30,081 bases of DNA. Source: Chara braunii. Its lineage: Eukaryota; Streptophyta; Charophyceae; Charales; Characeae. Below the pieces are notes generated by a model. It did not search any database. It was given only the letters and a program-made list of their open reading frames with translations, and was not told the origin of the DNA. A program made the position numbers and the translations under genes. This document shows, one piece after another, positions 1 to 9,115 of the stretch; the stretch's first letter is position 1; the number at the start of each line of letters is the position of its first letter. The DNA is taken from the NCBI GenBank assembly GCA_003427395.1, contig BFEA01000001.1, forward strand, positions 9,353,611 to 9,383,691, written 5' to 3'.

Positions 1-29
<29 letters not shown>
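1..29. repeat. (CT)n microsatellite at the left end
   Basis: Uninterrupted CT dinucleotide run from the first base. A longer tract of the same kind closes the window (30028-30081), so both ends may be assembly breakpoints. Confidence 0.98.
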
Positions 30-32
<3 letters not shown>

Positions 33-59
33 ACCTCGACCCCCACAATCCATCTCCCT

Positions 60-1560
60 TGGCCAGGACCACCATCCCCAACACCAGCATCAGCAGGCTC
101 AGCCTGACCATGGCTGACCTGCATGCTGCAATCAGGAAGCACCCTCCCAAGCGCCCGTGTGTGCCCCGGCCAGCGCCCTTTGCCATCCTCTCCAAGTGGC
201 AGGGCTTATGCAGCTACTGCTAGCCCGAATGACTGGCCTGGCTGCGTGCACTTTCCTATATGGAAAGTGAGCGAGCTGCCATGCACCCTGCAGCAACTCG
301 TCCAGACCCAGGGTCTGCACGTCCAGGGCCTTTCCAGAACCTGGCCCTGGGACAGACAGTTATAGTCGCACAACTGTGAGATGTGGCTGCTGCTGTTTCC
401 TGCGTTCTCATTGGCTGGCAGCAGCTGCGTGACATGTCGACCTCCCTCCGCACGCTGAAGGAAAAGAGGGCGCGGTCACACAGCCTAGGCGGGCTCAGAT
501 TGTTGAAAGGCCCGCCAGGCTCAAAAATACCCGCCCATGCGGCCCTGAAGCCCGCTGCGAATGTTTGGGGCGTGGGTGTAGGCCTTTGGGGGCTTTGCTA
601 GGGGCTCATTCCTTGCTCCATGGAGTCCATGCTAATCTTCTCTGTATCTTTGCAATTTTGACCACCGTCCCGAAGGACAGCTGAGCCTCCACTCTTTTCT
701 TTTCTTTTTTCAATGGGACAATGACACAATTGCAAGGAATATGAGCGAGAGCAATAGACAGAAATCCAAGTTGCAAAATCACGAAGTAGTCCAGACAGTC
801 ATGTACCAAGTAGAGGGCACAATGCACCAACATACCATCCAAATAAGAGCAATACAATGAACTCGTGCACCAATATCAATGCTCTCTGGCCACAACAACA
901 CAGTATCCCATGTCGCTCCTACAGTCTAGTGCACAGCGCCCAGCCTACACTACTCAGCCTATCTACGCCTATCTAGGTTCATGCAGCTGGATCACTTCGT
1001 AGTTGAAGACCAATGTACGCGACGTCATCACCAATGCCGACCGCGAGCATACACCAGGCAGGTTCTCTCTCCTACCCTGAAGACCACCATCACCGACACC
1101 TGCCACCGCACGTGCAGCCCGACCATGGCTGCCGTGCACCCACTGCCACCGCAGTAACCTCTCACCTCTTAGCGCCCTCGTGCGCCCCATCCTGCCAGCG
1201 CTAAGCAGCGCTCACGAGACACTGCAGCAGTGTGGCCGCAATGCCTTGGCACTCTAAAATGCCTCTGCCTAGGCAGGGCACTTTCCTTCATGGAAAGTGC
1301 GGCCCTGTGTTGGGTTGCGTGAGCCTGGCTGGATGAGTTTCCAGTAGCTTCCAGTCGGGCCCCAGTGTCTGCGCCCAGGCCCACTTTTGCTGTTACGGGC
1401 CTGGGCCCTTTACAGTTGGCACATCCAGGCAGCCCTCCAGGTTCCAAGTGTTTGCCGCATTCTCATTGGCGGTGCACGTGTGACGACAATGCTGCTTTCT
1501 CATTGGGCCACGACCACTATATGATGTGTTGGCCTCACGCTAAGTGTGCCCAGGGCGCAA
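60..1560. repeat. Diverged ~1-kb-offset direct duplication
   Basis: Landmarks recur in the same order about 1010-1055 bp apart: GACCATGGCTG near 108 and 1120, a CACTTTCC/GGAAAGTG hairpin (249-269 and 1278-1300), CCAGGGCC/GGCCTGGG-type G/C-rich blocks, and TTCTCATTGGC near 406 and 1460. A third weaker ATATGGAAA lies near 1675. The copies are strongly diverged, so boundaries (roughly 60-520 and 1085-1560) are approximate. It probably belongs to LTR or satellite-like DNA of element C. Confidence 0.5.
605..678 (-). ncRNA. U6 snRNA-like fragment (5' two-thirds, probably pseudogene)
   Basis: Read on the minus strand this matches plant U6 snRNA from its 5' end. It has a GTCC-TTCG-GGAC cap hairpin, an AAAATTG block, then a 22-nt perfect match (648-627) with the ACAGAGA box that pairs with the 5' splice site and the AGC triad. 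The following internal stem-loop is altered: it carries the palindrome CTCCATGGAG where U6 has its C-rich arm, then GCAAGGA-ATGA. Similarity then stops, and the last ~25 nt and the T-run terminator are absent. No TATA box or plant USE is evident upstream (679-780). U6 identity is from memory of the conserved sequence. A truncated retrocopy or U6 chimera is likeliest. Confidence 0.75.
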
Positions 1561-1811
1561 CCACCCGAGCCCTGGGCCCAACTGCACGTCACAGCGGCTG
1601 CTTCTGGACAGAGGCAGGAGAGGGTCACATTGCTCGGTAACCAACTGGCGTGCTGCAACTGTCTGATACCCTCATATGGAAAATGAAGAATGTAGGCCTC
1701 TCGTGGATATTCAGGCGCGCCTTCACTTACGACGGGCACAATGCTTGCTGGGGGCCACAGCTCATAACACTTGCATGTCTGTAAGGGCCCTATGACGGCT
1801 CAATCCTCACA

Positions 1812-1826
1812 TTCCACCCCCCTTAG
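1812..1826 (-). other. Polypurine tract of element C
   Basis: On the minus strand AAGGGGGGTGGAA directly precedes the TG of the presumed 3' LTR, about 25 bases after the integrase stop. Position and composition match a Ty3/gypsy plus-strand primer. Confidence 0.6.
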
Positions 1827-1850
1827 CTTCAAAAGTCCGCTGAGATGCTT

Positions 1851-2605
1851 CTACGCAGGTGCTTTCCCCGTCAGTCTTTGCCTGTACTCAGCCACGATCT
1901 GAGATGCGGTTCTGACGAGCTCCTCGCTTGTGAACCAACAATCTTCCTTTGGATCCGTATGATGCCTGAATCTGACCCTGTACTTCCTCATAGGTTTGGG
2001 TGGTCTTCTCCGGACCACAGGCTTGGGAACAGGCAAGTCTCTATGTTCCAAAATGTCATCGACGTCCACATGGCCATCCATGGTCGCGGGCAGCATTGAT
2101 CTCCTTGATGGGAACTGATCTGTCTCAGCGAAAGGTGCAAGCTTGGAAGCGTGAAATACAGGGTAAGTGCGCAGATGACCAGGGATCCGTATGACATGCG
2201 AGGGTCCATCCAGATCGCTACCCACAGTATCTAGGACTTCCAAAGGACCAAAGTACTGTGGCATTAGTTTCGTAGACATTCCAAATTCCTGACCCAGTTC
2301 ACTAGCCTTTACCCAGACACGCTCCCCTACCAGAAATGTGGACCGTCGTCTATGTTTGTTCTCAGAGGCAATCATTGCCTCCTGAGACTTTCTGATGTGC
2401 TCGACAGCCTGCTGCAGCAGCTTTTCATACTGAACTAAATGGTTCCAGGTGTTGGAGCTAGTCGGTTTTCAGGAAGGAGGAAGTCTAATGCAGATCTAGG
2501 CTTCCACCCCCAATGGAGTTCATTCGGACAGACGCCCGTGGTGTTGTGAACGGCTTTGTTGTACAGGCTAGTGATGAGCGGCAACTTGTCATCTCAGTCA
2601 TCCTG
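1851..2605 (-). pseudogene. Element C integrase, C-terminal part with chromodomain
   Basis: Minus-strand ORF 2375-1851 (174 codons) contains the integrase C-terminal module (GERVWVKASEL, then PQYFGPLEVLD and FHASKLAPF) followed by a chromodomain (VDVDDILEHRD ... YRVRF ... CWFTSEEL ... IVAEY). The chromodomain targets integration through modified histones in chromoviruses. Upstream, 2605-2376 continues the end of the catalytic core (LYNKAVHNTTG, CPNELHWGWKPRSALDFLLPEN), but a frameshift lies near 2430 and a TGA replaces a Trp codon at 2594-2596. The gene is cut at 2605 by element A and continues beyond 14902. The short run to the PPT fits a pol 3' end. It is dead as a gene. Confidence 0.9.
2601..2605. 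other. Target site duplication of element A, left copy
   Basis: TCCTG immediately before the 5' LTR. The partner TCTTG (14902-14906) follows the 3' LTR, with 4 of 5 bases matching. Taking out A plus one copy reconnects the integrase reading frame of element C, which independently supports the boundary. Confidence 0.8.
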
Positions 2606-2649
2606 TGTTACATGCTGCGCCTGCAAGCGAGGGCCATTTTCAGGCCCTG

Positions 2650-2792
2650 GGTCATTTCAGCCTGAAAGCCTGAAAACAAGGGCCTACAGGCCCTGTGTCG
2701 TTTCAGCCTGAAAGCCTGAAAACAAGGGCCTACAGGCCTTGTGTCGTTTCAGCCTAAAACAGGGCCCTCCAGGCCCTGAGTCTTTTCACCCT
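2650..2792 (+). repeat. 46-bp tandem repeats in LTR U3
   Basis: TTTCAGCCT recurs at 2655, 2701 and 2747, with a period of 46. Each full unit carries two small palindromes: TTTCAG-C-CTGAAA, and the hairpin arms GGGCC/GGCCC around TACA. The 3' LTR has the same array in mutated form. Repeated palindromic U3 units could be enhancer-like, which is inference. Confidence 0.8.
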
Positions 2793-2974
2793 GAAACGGA
2801 GGGCCATTTTTCAGGCCCCATAAGATCGACCTGCCCTGAAACTTAGGCACCAGACCAGGGTTTTAGCACAGGCCATTTTGGGCCTGTTTTCAAGACAACC
2901 TTTGTTTGAACTTCAACGCCAGGGTCTGGCACGTTTTGGCATTGGCAAGAGCAGCCTCCTGGACGGGCCAGCAA

Positions 2975-2982
2975 TATATAAG
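2975..2982 (+). promoter_or_regulatory. TATA box of element A LTR
   Basis: TATATAAG inside the LTR, kept in the 3' LTR at 13913-13920 within otherwise mutated sequence. Transcription would start about 30 bp downstream, defining R. Confidence 0.6.
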
Positions 2983-3954
2983 ACTGGCCCGCCCTGCAGG
3001 CTGCAGGCAGTTCATAGGAACTTCCCAGGCACTTCATGTGCATGAGGCAGGAGGCAGTCTTCAGGATTCAGCAGCAGCACTCTGGAGGAGCGCTGCAGTA
3101 GTAGTAGCGGAGTAGTCTTCAGCGCTGGGCGCTAGTAGGAGCTAGAGTAGCGTTGGAGAGAGAGAGATGGTTGGCGGACGCCAAGGAGACTTACCTGTGG
3201 CGTCAGCTTCGTCTTCGACGTACCTGCAACAAGGCGCCACCTTCACAGGTTAGTACCGGACTGAGAGAGAGAGAGAGAGTTCTTCTTCTTCCTCTTCTAA
3301 ATCCACCATCTCTCCCTCACCCTCTCGCTACCTGACTTCTCAGTATCTACAGACTACGAGAGAGAGAGAGAGATTGGCGACTTTGGGACTTGACGACATT
3401 TGGATTCAAACTCGACATTGGGATTGAGACATTGAACGAGGGATTATTTGGGACCTCTACCGTTGACGACATTCCCATCTTTCCCCTCTTCTTTGTCTGA
3501 TCACCTCCTCTTTGTTTGTGTATGGTCTGGACCTGGCGCATTCTTCCTGTGTGTAGCGCCAGGCCCTTCACACCTTGCGATGATGATGATGTATGTTGGG
3601 CCTGCATTGCGACATTGATTGGGTTGATCATTGGTATCCTAGCATTCTGCTGCGCTATCATGTACTATGTGAGGGAGGTCGGTCGTTGTTCTGGTTTGCA
3701 CTGTTACGGTATACAACAGTTTGGTATCTCCTCCTCCTCTCACATGGGTGATGTATAATGGGATGTCATGTCAGTCCCAGTCAGGTCATGACTTATATCC
3801 CAGTCTTCCACTGCGCTACAAAGTGCCATTTTGTATGTATCAGGATGTACACTGCTTGTTAAGATCCCACTGACACTCATTGTCCATTGAGTCCTTTTCA
3901 TCACCTCGCGGATCCTTGGCTGTACAAACCTTGCCCAACTGGGCATGTATCAGT

Positions 3955-3966
3955 TGGTATTGGAGC
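3955..3966 (+). other. Primer binding site (iMet tRNA type)
   Basis: TGGTATTGGAGC begins two bases after the LTR CA end. Ten of 12 bases match the plant initiator-Met PBS TGGTATCAGAGC. This marks the start of minus-strand DNA synthesis. Confidence 0.8.
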
Positions 3967-4426
3967 ACTGCATGTGAATCAGGACAACCTGATCTGACAT
4001 CTGGACCTAACTGCCAAAATCGAAATTTTTCTTTTTCTGAAAATTGAAAATTCCAATTTTCTTTGTTCTTTTTGTTTAAGGGAGATTGGGAGACCTACTG
4101 AACTTGCAAAACTTGGGATTGTTATTAGTTTCTCGAATTTGTTTTCTCTGCAAAAGTTCAAACTTGTCTTTTTGATTTGTAGCTCCTTATCTGGGCGATT
4201 TATCCCACCCACCCCTCCCCACCTATGTTGTTGCCCCCTCTGGTCATATTTTCTCTATCTGTCTCCGGGTACCCCCTGCAGCGGCATTGGTGAGTTGCCA
4301 TGTCAGCAGGCCACGTCAGCAGACCACGTCAGCAGGCCACGTCAGCAGGACACGTCAGCAGCCGAACAATGCCACGTCAGCAGTCCTCCGGCCTGCTCTA
4401 TGCTCACGCGCTTACAAACAGCCAGC
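3967..4426 (+). other. Untranslated leader of element A
   Basis: No coding signal. It is T-rich near 4010-4200 and then holds the 13-bp ACGT-core repeats. The ATG at 4427 is the first that opens the gag frame. Confidence 0.7.
4298..4383 (+). repeat. 13-bp repeats with ACGT cores
   Basis: Five head-to-tail units of the form CCACGTCAGCAGG start at 4298, 4311, 4324, 4337 and 4350, with a sixth at 4372. Each of the last five holds CACGTCA, the G-box/C-box hybrid core bound by plant bZIP factors (established knowledge). The first has CATGTCA instead. They lie just upstream of gag. Confidence 0.9.
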
Positions 4427-5930
4427 ATGGATCAGAAGTCCGGGGAAACGGCCGAGGCCTATAAGGCCCGGATGCTGGCTTTGATTACCAAAGCCAAGAA
4501 ACGGGCAGATGAGGTAGCAGCCGCAGAGAAGAAGTAGGCAGAGGATGCCGAGAAGGCACGTCTGTTGGCAATCGAACAGCAGCGTGAACAAGACGAGGCA
4601 GCAGCAAAGGTTGCCAATGAAGAACGAAATCAACGACGCGAGAAGATATTCAACGGAGAGCGAGTTTTGCTCACAATGGCAGCGGACTGGCGAGTTGAGG
4701 CCGAGAATGGGAAGATGGAAGAGAGTGAAAGCAAGATCGCTTTACTCCTCTCCCATTTCACGGGTCTCCTGGCAACGTGCATTGCACATCAGGAGGACAT
4801 CCACAGCCTCGACGACGCGATTCAGACGCACAATCGGGCGTTTGATCAAGTCAACAGCCACGTCGAGCAGCTGCAGCAACTACCCGTCACCGCCCCAGAT
4901 GCCAGCTCCTCCAACACCTCCGATCGCCTCAATGCATTGGAAATCGACGTCAGAACCCTCAAGGACGACGTGCAGCTACAACGAATTGCCACGCAACAAC
5001 TGGAGCAGCAGATATGTGCTGCCACCGCCAACCCGAGTTCGACACCACGCGAGACGACTCCAAAGTTCGATGATCAGGAGATCTTCTGCGATTTGACGAA
5101 GACGGACCCGATTCCGTGGTTTTGCAAGTTCGTGCTCAAGTTGCAGCTACACCACGTCAGCGAGGACAAGCATCACGCGTACTTATACTCCCGGTCGGAG
5201 GGCGCGTGCCAAGCATGGTTGGACAATCTTTTGTCCAAGTACGGGGTGGTAGCTGCCGACTTGTACGCCAAGGTCAGTTGGGATGATCTAAGGGCGGCGT
5301 GGCATAAGCAGTTCCAAGTAGAGCCGCGGGAGATCAAGGCAATGGACAAATGGTTGACCTTCGAACAAGGCACGTTGGCGAGTGTTGACTGGATTGCTAA
5401 GTACCAACGCTTGATATCTATCCCAGTCATTCAGATGGGCTTCGAGGTCGTGTCCGGCGTTGGGCAATGCTTTGACTCACGTCGAGGACACCCTGACGAC
5501 AATGGCAGAGCTTTTTGACAAGGCCGCGCAGATCATTGTCACGAACAAGGACCCTGAGGCCAAGAAACTCAACAATTCGTTTGCGACAGGCCCGAGCAGA
5601 GATCAGCATCGACCGAAAGTGGTCGTGGTCGTGGCAGCAACGCCAATTGACCCTTCTAGCGAGGCCGTGTTTGCCAATGAAGGGGACAGACTCGCAGCCG
5701 CCTGGGATGGTGGCCGCTCCGGCAAAGGCCGAGGACTCGGCAAGACGAAGACAAACACCTCATCTATTCCCGAGCCCGGTGCAGCAGCTCCAGCCCCATG
5801 GTCCCACTATGGTCTCTCCTAACGTGCGTACAAGCTACACACAAGATTCCACTATTTTTTGTGGTGTAACAATGATCTCCACGACACAGTGGGTTGCCCG
5901 TCAAAAGGCAAGGGCAAGTCCGGAAACTGA
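4427..5930 (+). pseudogene. gag of element A (broken)
   Basis: The frame opens at ATG 4427 (MDQKSGETAEAY). It has a TAG at 4535-4537, a frameshift near 5447-5460 and a TAA at 5820-5822. Order: a charged helical/coiled-coil N-terminus (about 130 codons, rich in K, E, A and Q), the retrotransposon Gag domain (DPIPWFCKFVLKLQL ... CQAWLDNLLSKYG ... DDLRAAWHKQF), a basic Gly/Arg/Lys linker, then a CCHC zinc knuckle at 5856-5897. In the knuckle the first Cys is Phe, and the rest (C-x4-H-x4-C) is intact. Gag packages the RNA in cytoplasmic particles. No intact product can be made. Confidence 0.88.
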
Positions 5931-7758
5931 GCACCGTCGGGAGTGAATCGACGGCACTCTCGACGCCTTTGGAACCGGTCACTTTGCGGGTGACCGCCCT
6001 TCGTTTCGAGGCACATGCGGAAGTCGATAGCCCTCCTCTTCTATATTCTTATGAGGACTATGTTGCCCGTCTCGTTCCTAAGTTGGGTACTCATGCTCAA
6101 GGACAAGACGTGTATGCGGCATCTTCTCCGTCCGACAGCGGCGACTTATCATTTTCAAGTGGTTCTTCACGGGATTCGGCATGCAAGTTCAACATAGAGG
6201 TCTTGGACCCGCTCACGTCGGAGGATTTTGCACGGCTTCCTCTCCCGACCACGGGCCGGTTGTCAAGACTGCAATGTGAAGCATTATGCGCTGATCTTCG
6301 CACGTACTTATCCTTCCATGCACCACCAACTTCGCCGANGGATGACGAAGTCGTGGTGGGGGACATCTTTGCGTATGTTACCAAGTTCGCCCGCAAGTTT
6401 CGCAAGCAGTGGTACGATGACAACAACGCACCGCTCCTCTATGTCCGCATCCAAGTTGGGCAAGCGTCTTGCAGCGCTTTGCTAGATAGTGGCGTGTGCC
6501 AAGCCTTTATGCAAAGGGATGCCTTGACGCACAAGTTCGGAGGAAGGCAAACTCGACAGTGATCAAGTTGGCGGACGGAAGGACGCAACAACTTATCGAC
6601 CGTTACATCGAGGCTGTACCGGTGTATTTTGCACCTCATGCATTGGAACCGGTGACGACATTTTGGACACGGTCTTCGATATCATTTTGGGAATGCCTTG
6701 GCTTGCAAGTGCGGATCACATGGTCAACATCGACCACCGGACTCTTACCGTTCGGAACGCCTTTGGCGCCGAAGTGTTGTGTACCATTTCTCTTCCACAC
6801 CCTTCAATCCGGTGCCAAGTGGTAACGGCCAAGTCGTTCCTGGCTACTTGCGCTTACGAGCAGCCTGACGAGATAGGCCTATGCTTCCTACGAATCGTCG
6901 TGGTAGCCTCCACGGACTTGTCTTCGGACCCCTGTGTGGTGCGGTTGCTTGATGAGTTCATCGACATCTTCGAGTTACCTACCGGTGTGGTGCCGGATTG
7001 GCCAATCTCTCACGAGATCATTCTTGAGGCCGGTGTCGTGTCGCCAAAAGGTTACATTTACCGCAAGAGCGAGGATAAACTTACGGTCCTCCGCTCGCAA
7101 CTCGATGACTTGTTGGACAAGGGCTGGATCCACCCTAGTAGCTCCCCATATGGAGTGTCAGTTCTCTTCGTACGGAAGAAGAACAAGGATCTACGATCAT
7201 GCATCGACTACCGCAAGCTCAACGCGCAAACCGTCAAGAATGCGGGGCCTCTTCCTCGTATTAACGATCTCGTTGAGCGATTGGGTGGCGCGAAGTACTT
7301 TTCTAAGTTGGATTTGAAGTCAGGATATTATCAGATTTCGATCCGGCCGAACGATCGCTATAAATCCGCGTTCAAGACGCGGTATGGGCATTTTGAGTGG
7401 GTGGTCATGCCTTTTGGCCTCACCAATGCCCCGACGACATTTCAAGCGGCAATGACCAACGAGTTCTGTGCGATGTTGGACCGGTTCGTGCTGGTCTACT
7501 TAGAGGACATTCTCGTCTATAGCCGGACATTGGAAGATTATATTGAGCACCTTCGACGAGTGTTGGAGACGCTCCGCCGCGCCAAGTTCAAAGCCAACCA
7601 CGACAAGTGCGGATTTGTCCGGGAAGAGTTGGAATACTTGGACCATTTTGTCACACCGAAGGGCATCAGCCCGTTGTCGGACAAGATTCAAGCCATCCAA
7701 GAGTGGTCGGAGCCAAGGGATACTCGAAGATTGCGACCCACTTGACCAAGCTTCAATA
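5931..7758 (+). pseudogene. Protease and reverse transcriptase of element A (broken)
   Basis: Three frames are needed, with shifts near 6540 and 6655. The aspartic protease motif is LLDSGVCQAF (6479-6508 region), and the protease C-terminal ILGMPWLA lies just after 6680. RT follows with KGWIHPSSSPYG, VLFVRKKN, CIDYRKLN, FSKLDLKSGYYQI (first catalytic Asp kept) and MPFGLTNAP. The catalytic box reads YLED (7497-7508) instead of YxDD, so one metal-binding Asp is Glu. At about 7712 the text jumps from IQEWSEP to GYSKIATHLTKLQY, skipping roughly 20 expected codons, then hits TAG and leaves homology near 7758. RNase H, expected next, is absent. Confidence 0.9.
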
Positions 7759-8301
7759 CTAGCAGCCGCGCAATTCAGGTCCTAAGTAGGTTAAAATGAG
7801 GGATGCGCCGGGTATAGGGCCGCGGTGCAAGGGGAATAGAAAAAAGGGTTTTTATTTCCTGGGCCGCGGGGGTTGACATCGAGCCAGGGGGTTGATAGGC
7901 CAATGCTAAGGTCACACGGCCAACCGACGGGGCAGGGCCTGCCAGCGAAACCTATTAAGCTTCAAGCAGGCGGGATACTGCAGAGCCGCAAGCAGGCAGG
8001 GCCAGCAAGGCCACGGCATGGGGAGAACTGTCTGGGCAAACTCTTCATATAGAAGAGCTGCTCCTATCATTGTCGTGATAGGAGCTAGCCGAGTAGGTTA
8101 CAATGCCAAACTCTCACCCGGCAGATATCGAGATCGAATCGGATATGTCGCGCCCAACTGGGTATAGCTCCTTTTGGAGCAGCCACTAAGGGGGGGGCAA
8201 TCGGCGCGGCCGATTTCGGCTGCACGATTATTGAGATCGTGCAGCAGAAATCCACCGCGCGTGGATCAGCATGGCAACTGCGTAAGGACGACACATAAAT
8301 C

Positions 8302-8302
<1 letters not shown>

Positions 8303-8326
<24 letters not shown>
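8303..8326 (+). repeat. Poly(A) run of 24
   Basis: Could be the tail of a retroposed transcript. It lies about 100 bp after AAGGGGGGGGCAA (8188-8200), a 13-mer also found before the second A-run. Confidence 0.9.
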
Positions 8327-8332
<6 letters not shown>

Positions 8333-8440
8333 TTAAACTGAACGATGTGCCAGGTGGCGCTGGCAGAAGTAAGGGGACTTAGTGTCCCCTAGGAGGAACA
8401 GCAGGCGCCCGTCCGAAACGGGCAACCCTTTTCTTCTGAG

Positions 8441-8580
8441 GTAAGTTTTTTTTTCTTTTCTTTTTTCTAAGTTTTCTTTAGATTTTTATCTTAGATTTTT
8501 TTTAGATTATTTTTTTTTAGATTTTTTAAGGTTCATTCTAGATTTGGATTTCTTCTCCTCGTTTGTTTTTTTTTTCTTAG
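8441..8580 (+). other. Intron-like block (GTAAGT ... T-rich ... CTTAG)
   Basis: CTGAG then GTAAGTTTT at 8441, a strongly T-rich body, and TTTTTTTTTCTTAG ending at 8580. Both ends match the spliceosomal consensus, and the 140-nt length is ordinary for green-lineage introns. The flanks are not obviously coding, so it would be an intron in a non-coding or untranslated RNA. Other strong AG/GTAAGT sites in D lie at about 8834, 10357 and 12006. Confidence 0.5.
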
Positions 8581-8724
8581 GTGCCGAACGGACCGTACTA
8601 AGGCACCACTGTGCCAAACTGTTTCGTCGAACTCCCATCAACTCATCAGGAGGCTGAGCCTCACGGTCCATTCACATGATGGACAAAATCGAATGAATCT
8701 ACTGTGAGAACATGGAAATATACG

Positions 8725-8744
8725 ACTACTACTATTACTACTAT

Positions 8745-8777
<33 letters not shown>

Positions 8778-8788
8778 CACTACTACTA
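8725..8788. repeat. (ACT)n microsatellite
   Basis: About 21 trinucleotide units with a few interruptions. The polyvaline ORF read from the other strand is an artefact of it. Confidence 0.97.
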
Positions 8789-9080
8789 TGGAGTAGTATG
8801 GAGGCCGGCTGCGAACGAACGTCCCGGCCGACAGGTAAGTCTCTAACCTTGCAGCTCCCTTGTCCCTGCGCCCGTTCACCTAGTGAACAGGCTGCAGTTG
8901 GCAGCAGCGCCCGAACCTGGCGCTAGGGACGACCGGGTACAGGCGCACATTGCAGCAGGGGAAGTAGAAGACCCCTCTGAGCTTGACTCGAGTTAGACTC
9001 TATGATATGACTGAGGGGGCGGCCGTTTGTTTTGAACGGCGACTTGCCCCTGCAATGAAAAACGAGAAGGGGGGGGCAAG

Positions 9081-9084
<4 letters not shown>

Positions 9085-9113
<29 letters not shown>
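9085..9113 (+). repeat. Poly(A) run of 29
   Basis: Follows AAGGGGGGGGCAA (9067-9079), the same 13-mer as before the first A-run. A shorter A12 run is at 9140-9151. Confidence 0.9.

Positions 9114-9115
<2 letters not shown>

Larger units (their letters stand above)
1..1811 (-). mobile_element. Putative 3' LTR region of element C (left boundary unknown)
   Basis: On the minus strand, the integrase ORF of C is followed by a purine tract and then TGTGAGGATTG, a typical TG-start LTR, at 1811. No CA end or second LTR copy lies in the window, so how far left the LTR runs is unknown. The stretch is non-coding. It holds the diverged duplication and the U6-like fragment, and many short ORFs that I regard as chance. 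Confidence 0.4.
2606..3952 (+). repeat. 5' LTR of element A
   Basis: A direct repeat of 13546-14901. It begins TGTTACATG and ends CATGTATCA, followed by GT and the PBS. It holds a U3 with 46-bp repeats, a TATATAAG box at 2975-2982, and several (GA)n tracts (3160, 3263 and 3358 regions). A small ORF (3516-3758) is discussed under rejected items. Confidence 0.93.

Noticed and set aside
3516-3758. 80-codon ORF in the 5' LTR with a membrane-like segment, also present at 14470-14706 in the 3' LTR
   Set aside because: The two LTR copies differ at about 14 bases here and almost all changes alter amino acids, so there is no sign of selection on a protein. Its presence in both LTRs follows from their common origin.
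4298-4383. CRISPR-like repeat array
   Set aside because: Units are 13 bp and directly abutting, with no spacers, inside a eukaryotic retrotransposon leader.
8661-8879. Minus-strand ORF with a polyvaline run
   Set aside because: Translation of the (ACT)n microsatellite.
8899-8930. Second primer binding site (TGGCAGCAGCGCCCGAACC after CTGCAGT), reminiscent of Lys-tRNA PBS
   Set aside because: The spacing does not fit a real tRNA 3' end, since the T-loop to CCA distance is about six bases short. No LTR pair in D supports it, and part of it is explained by a hairpin.
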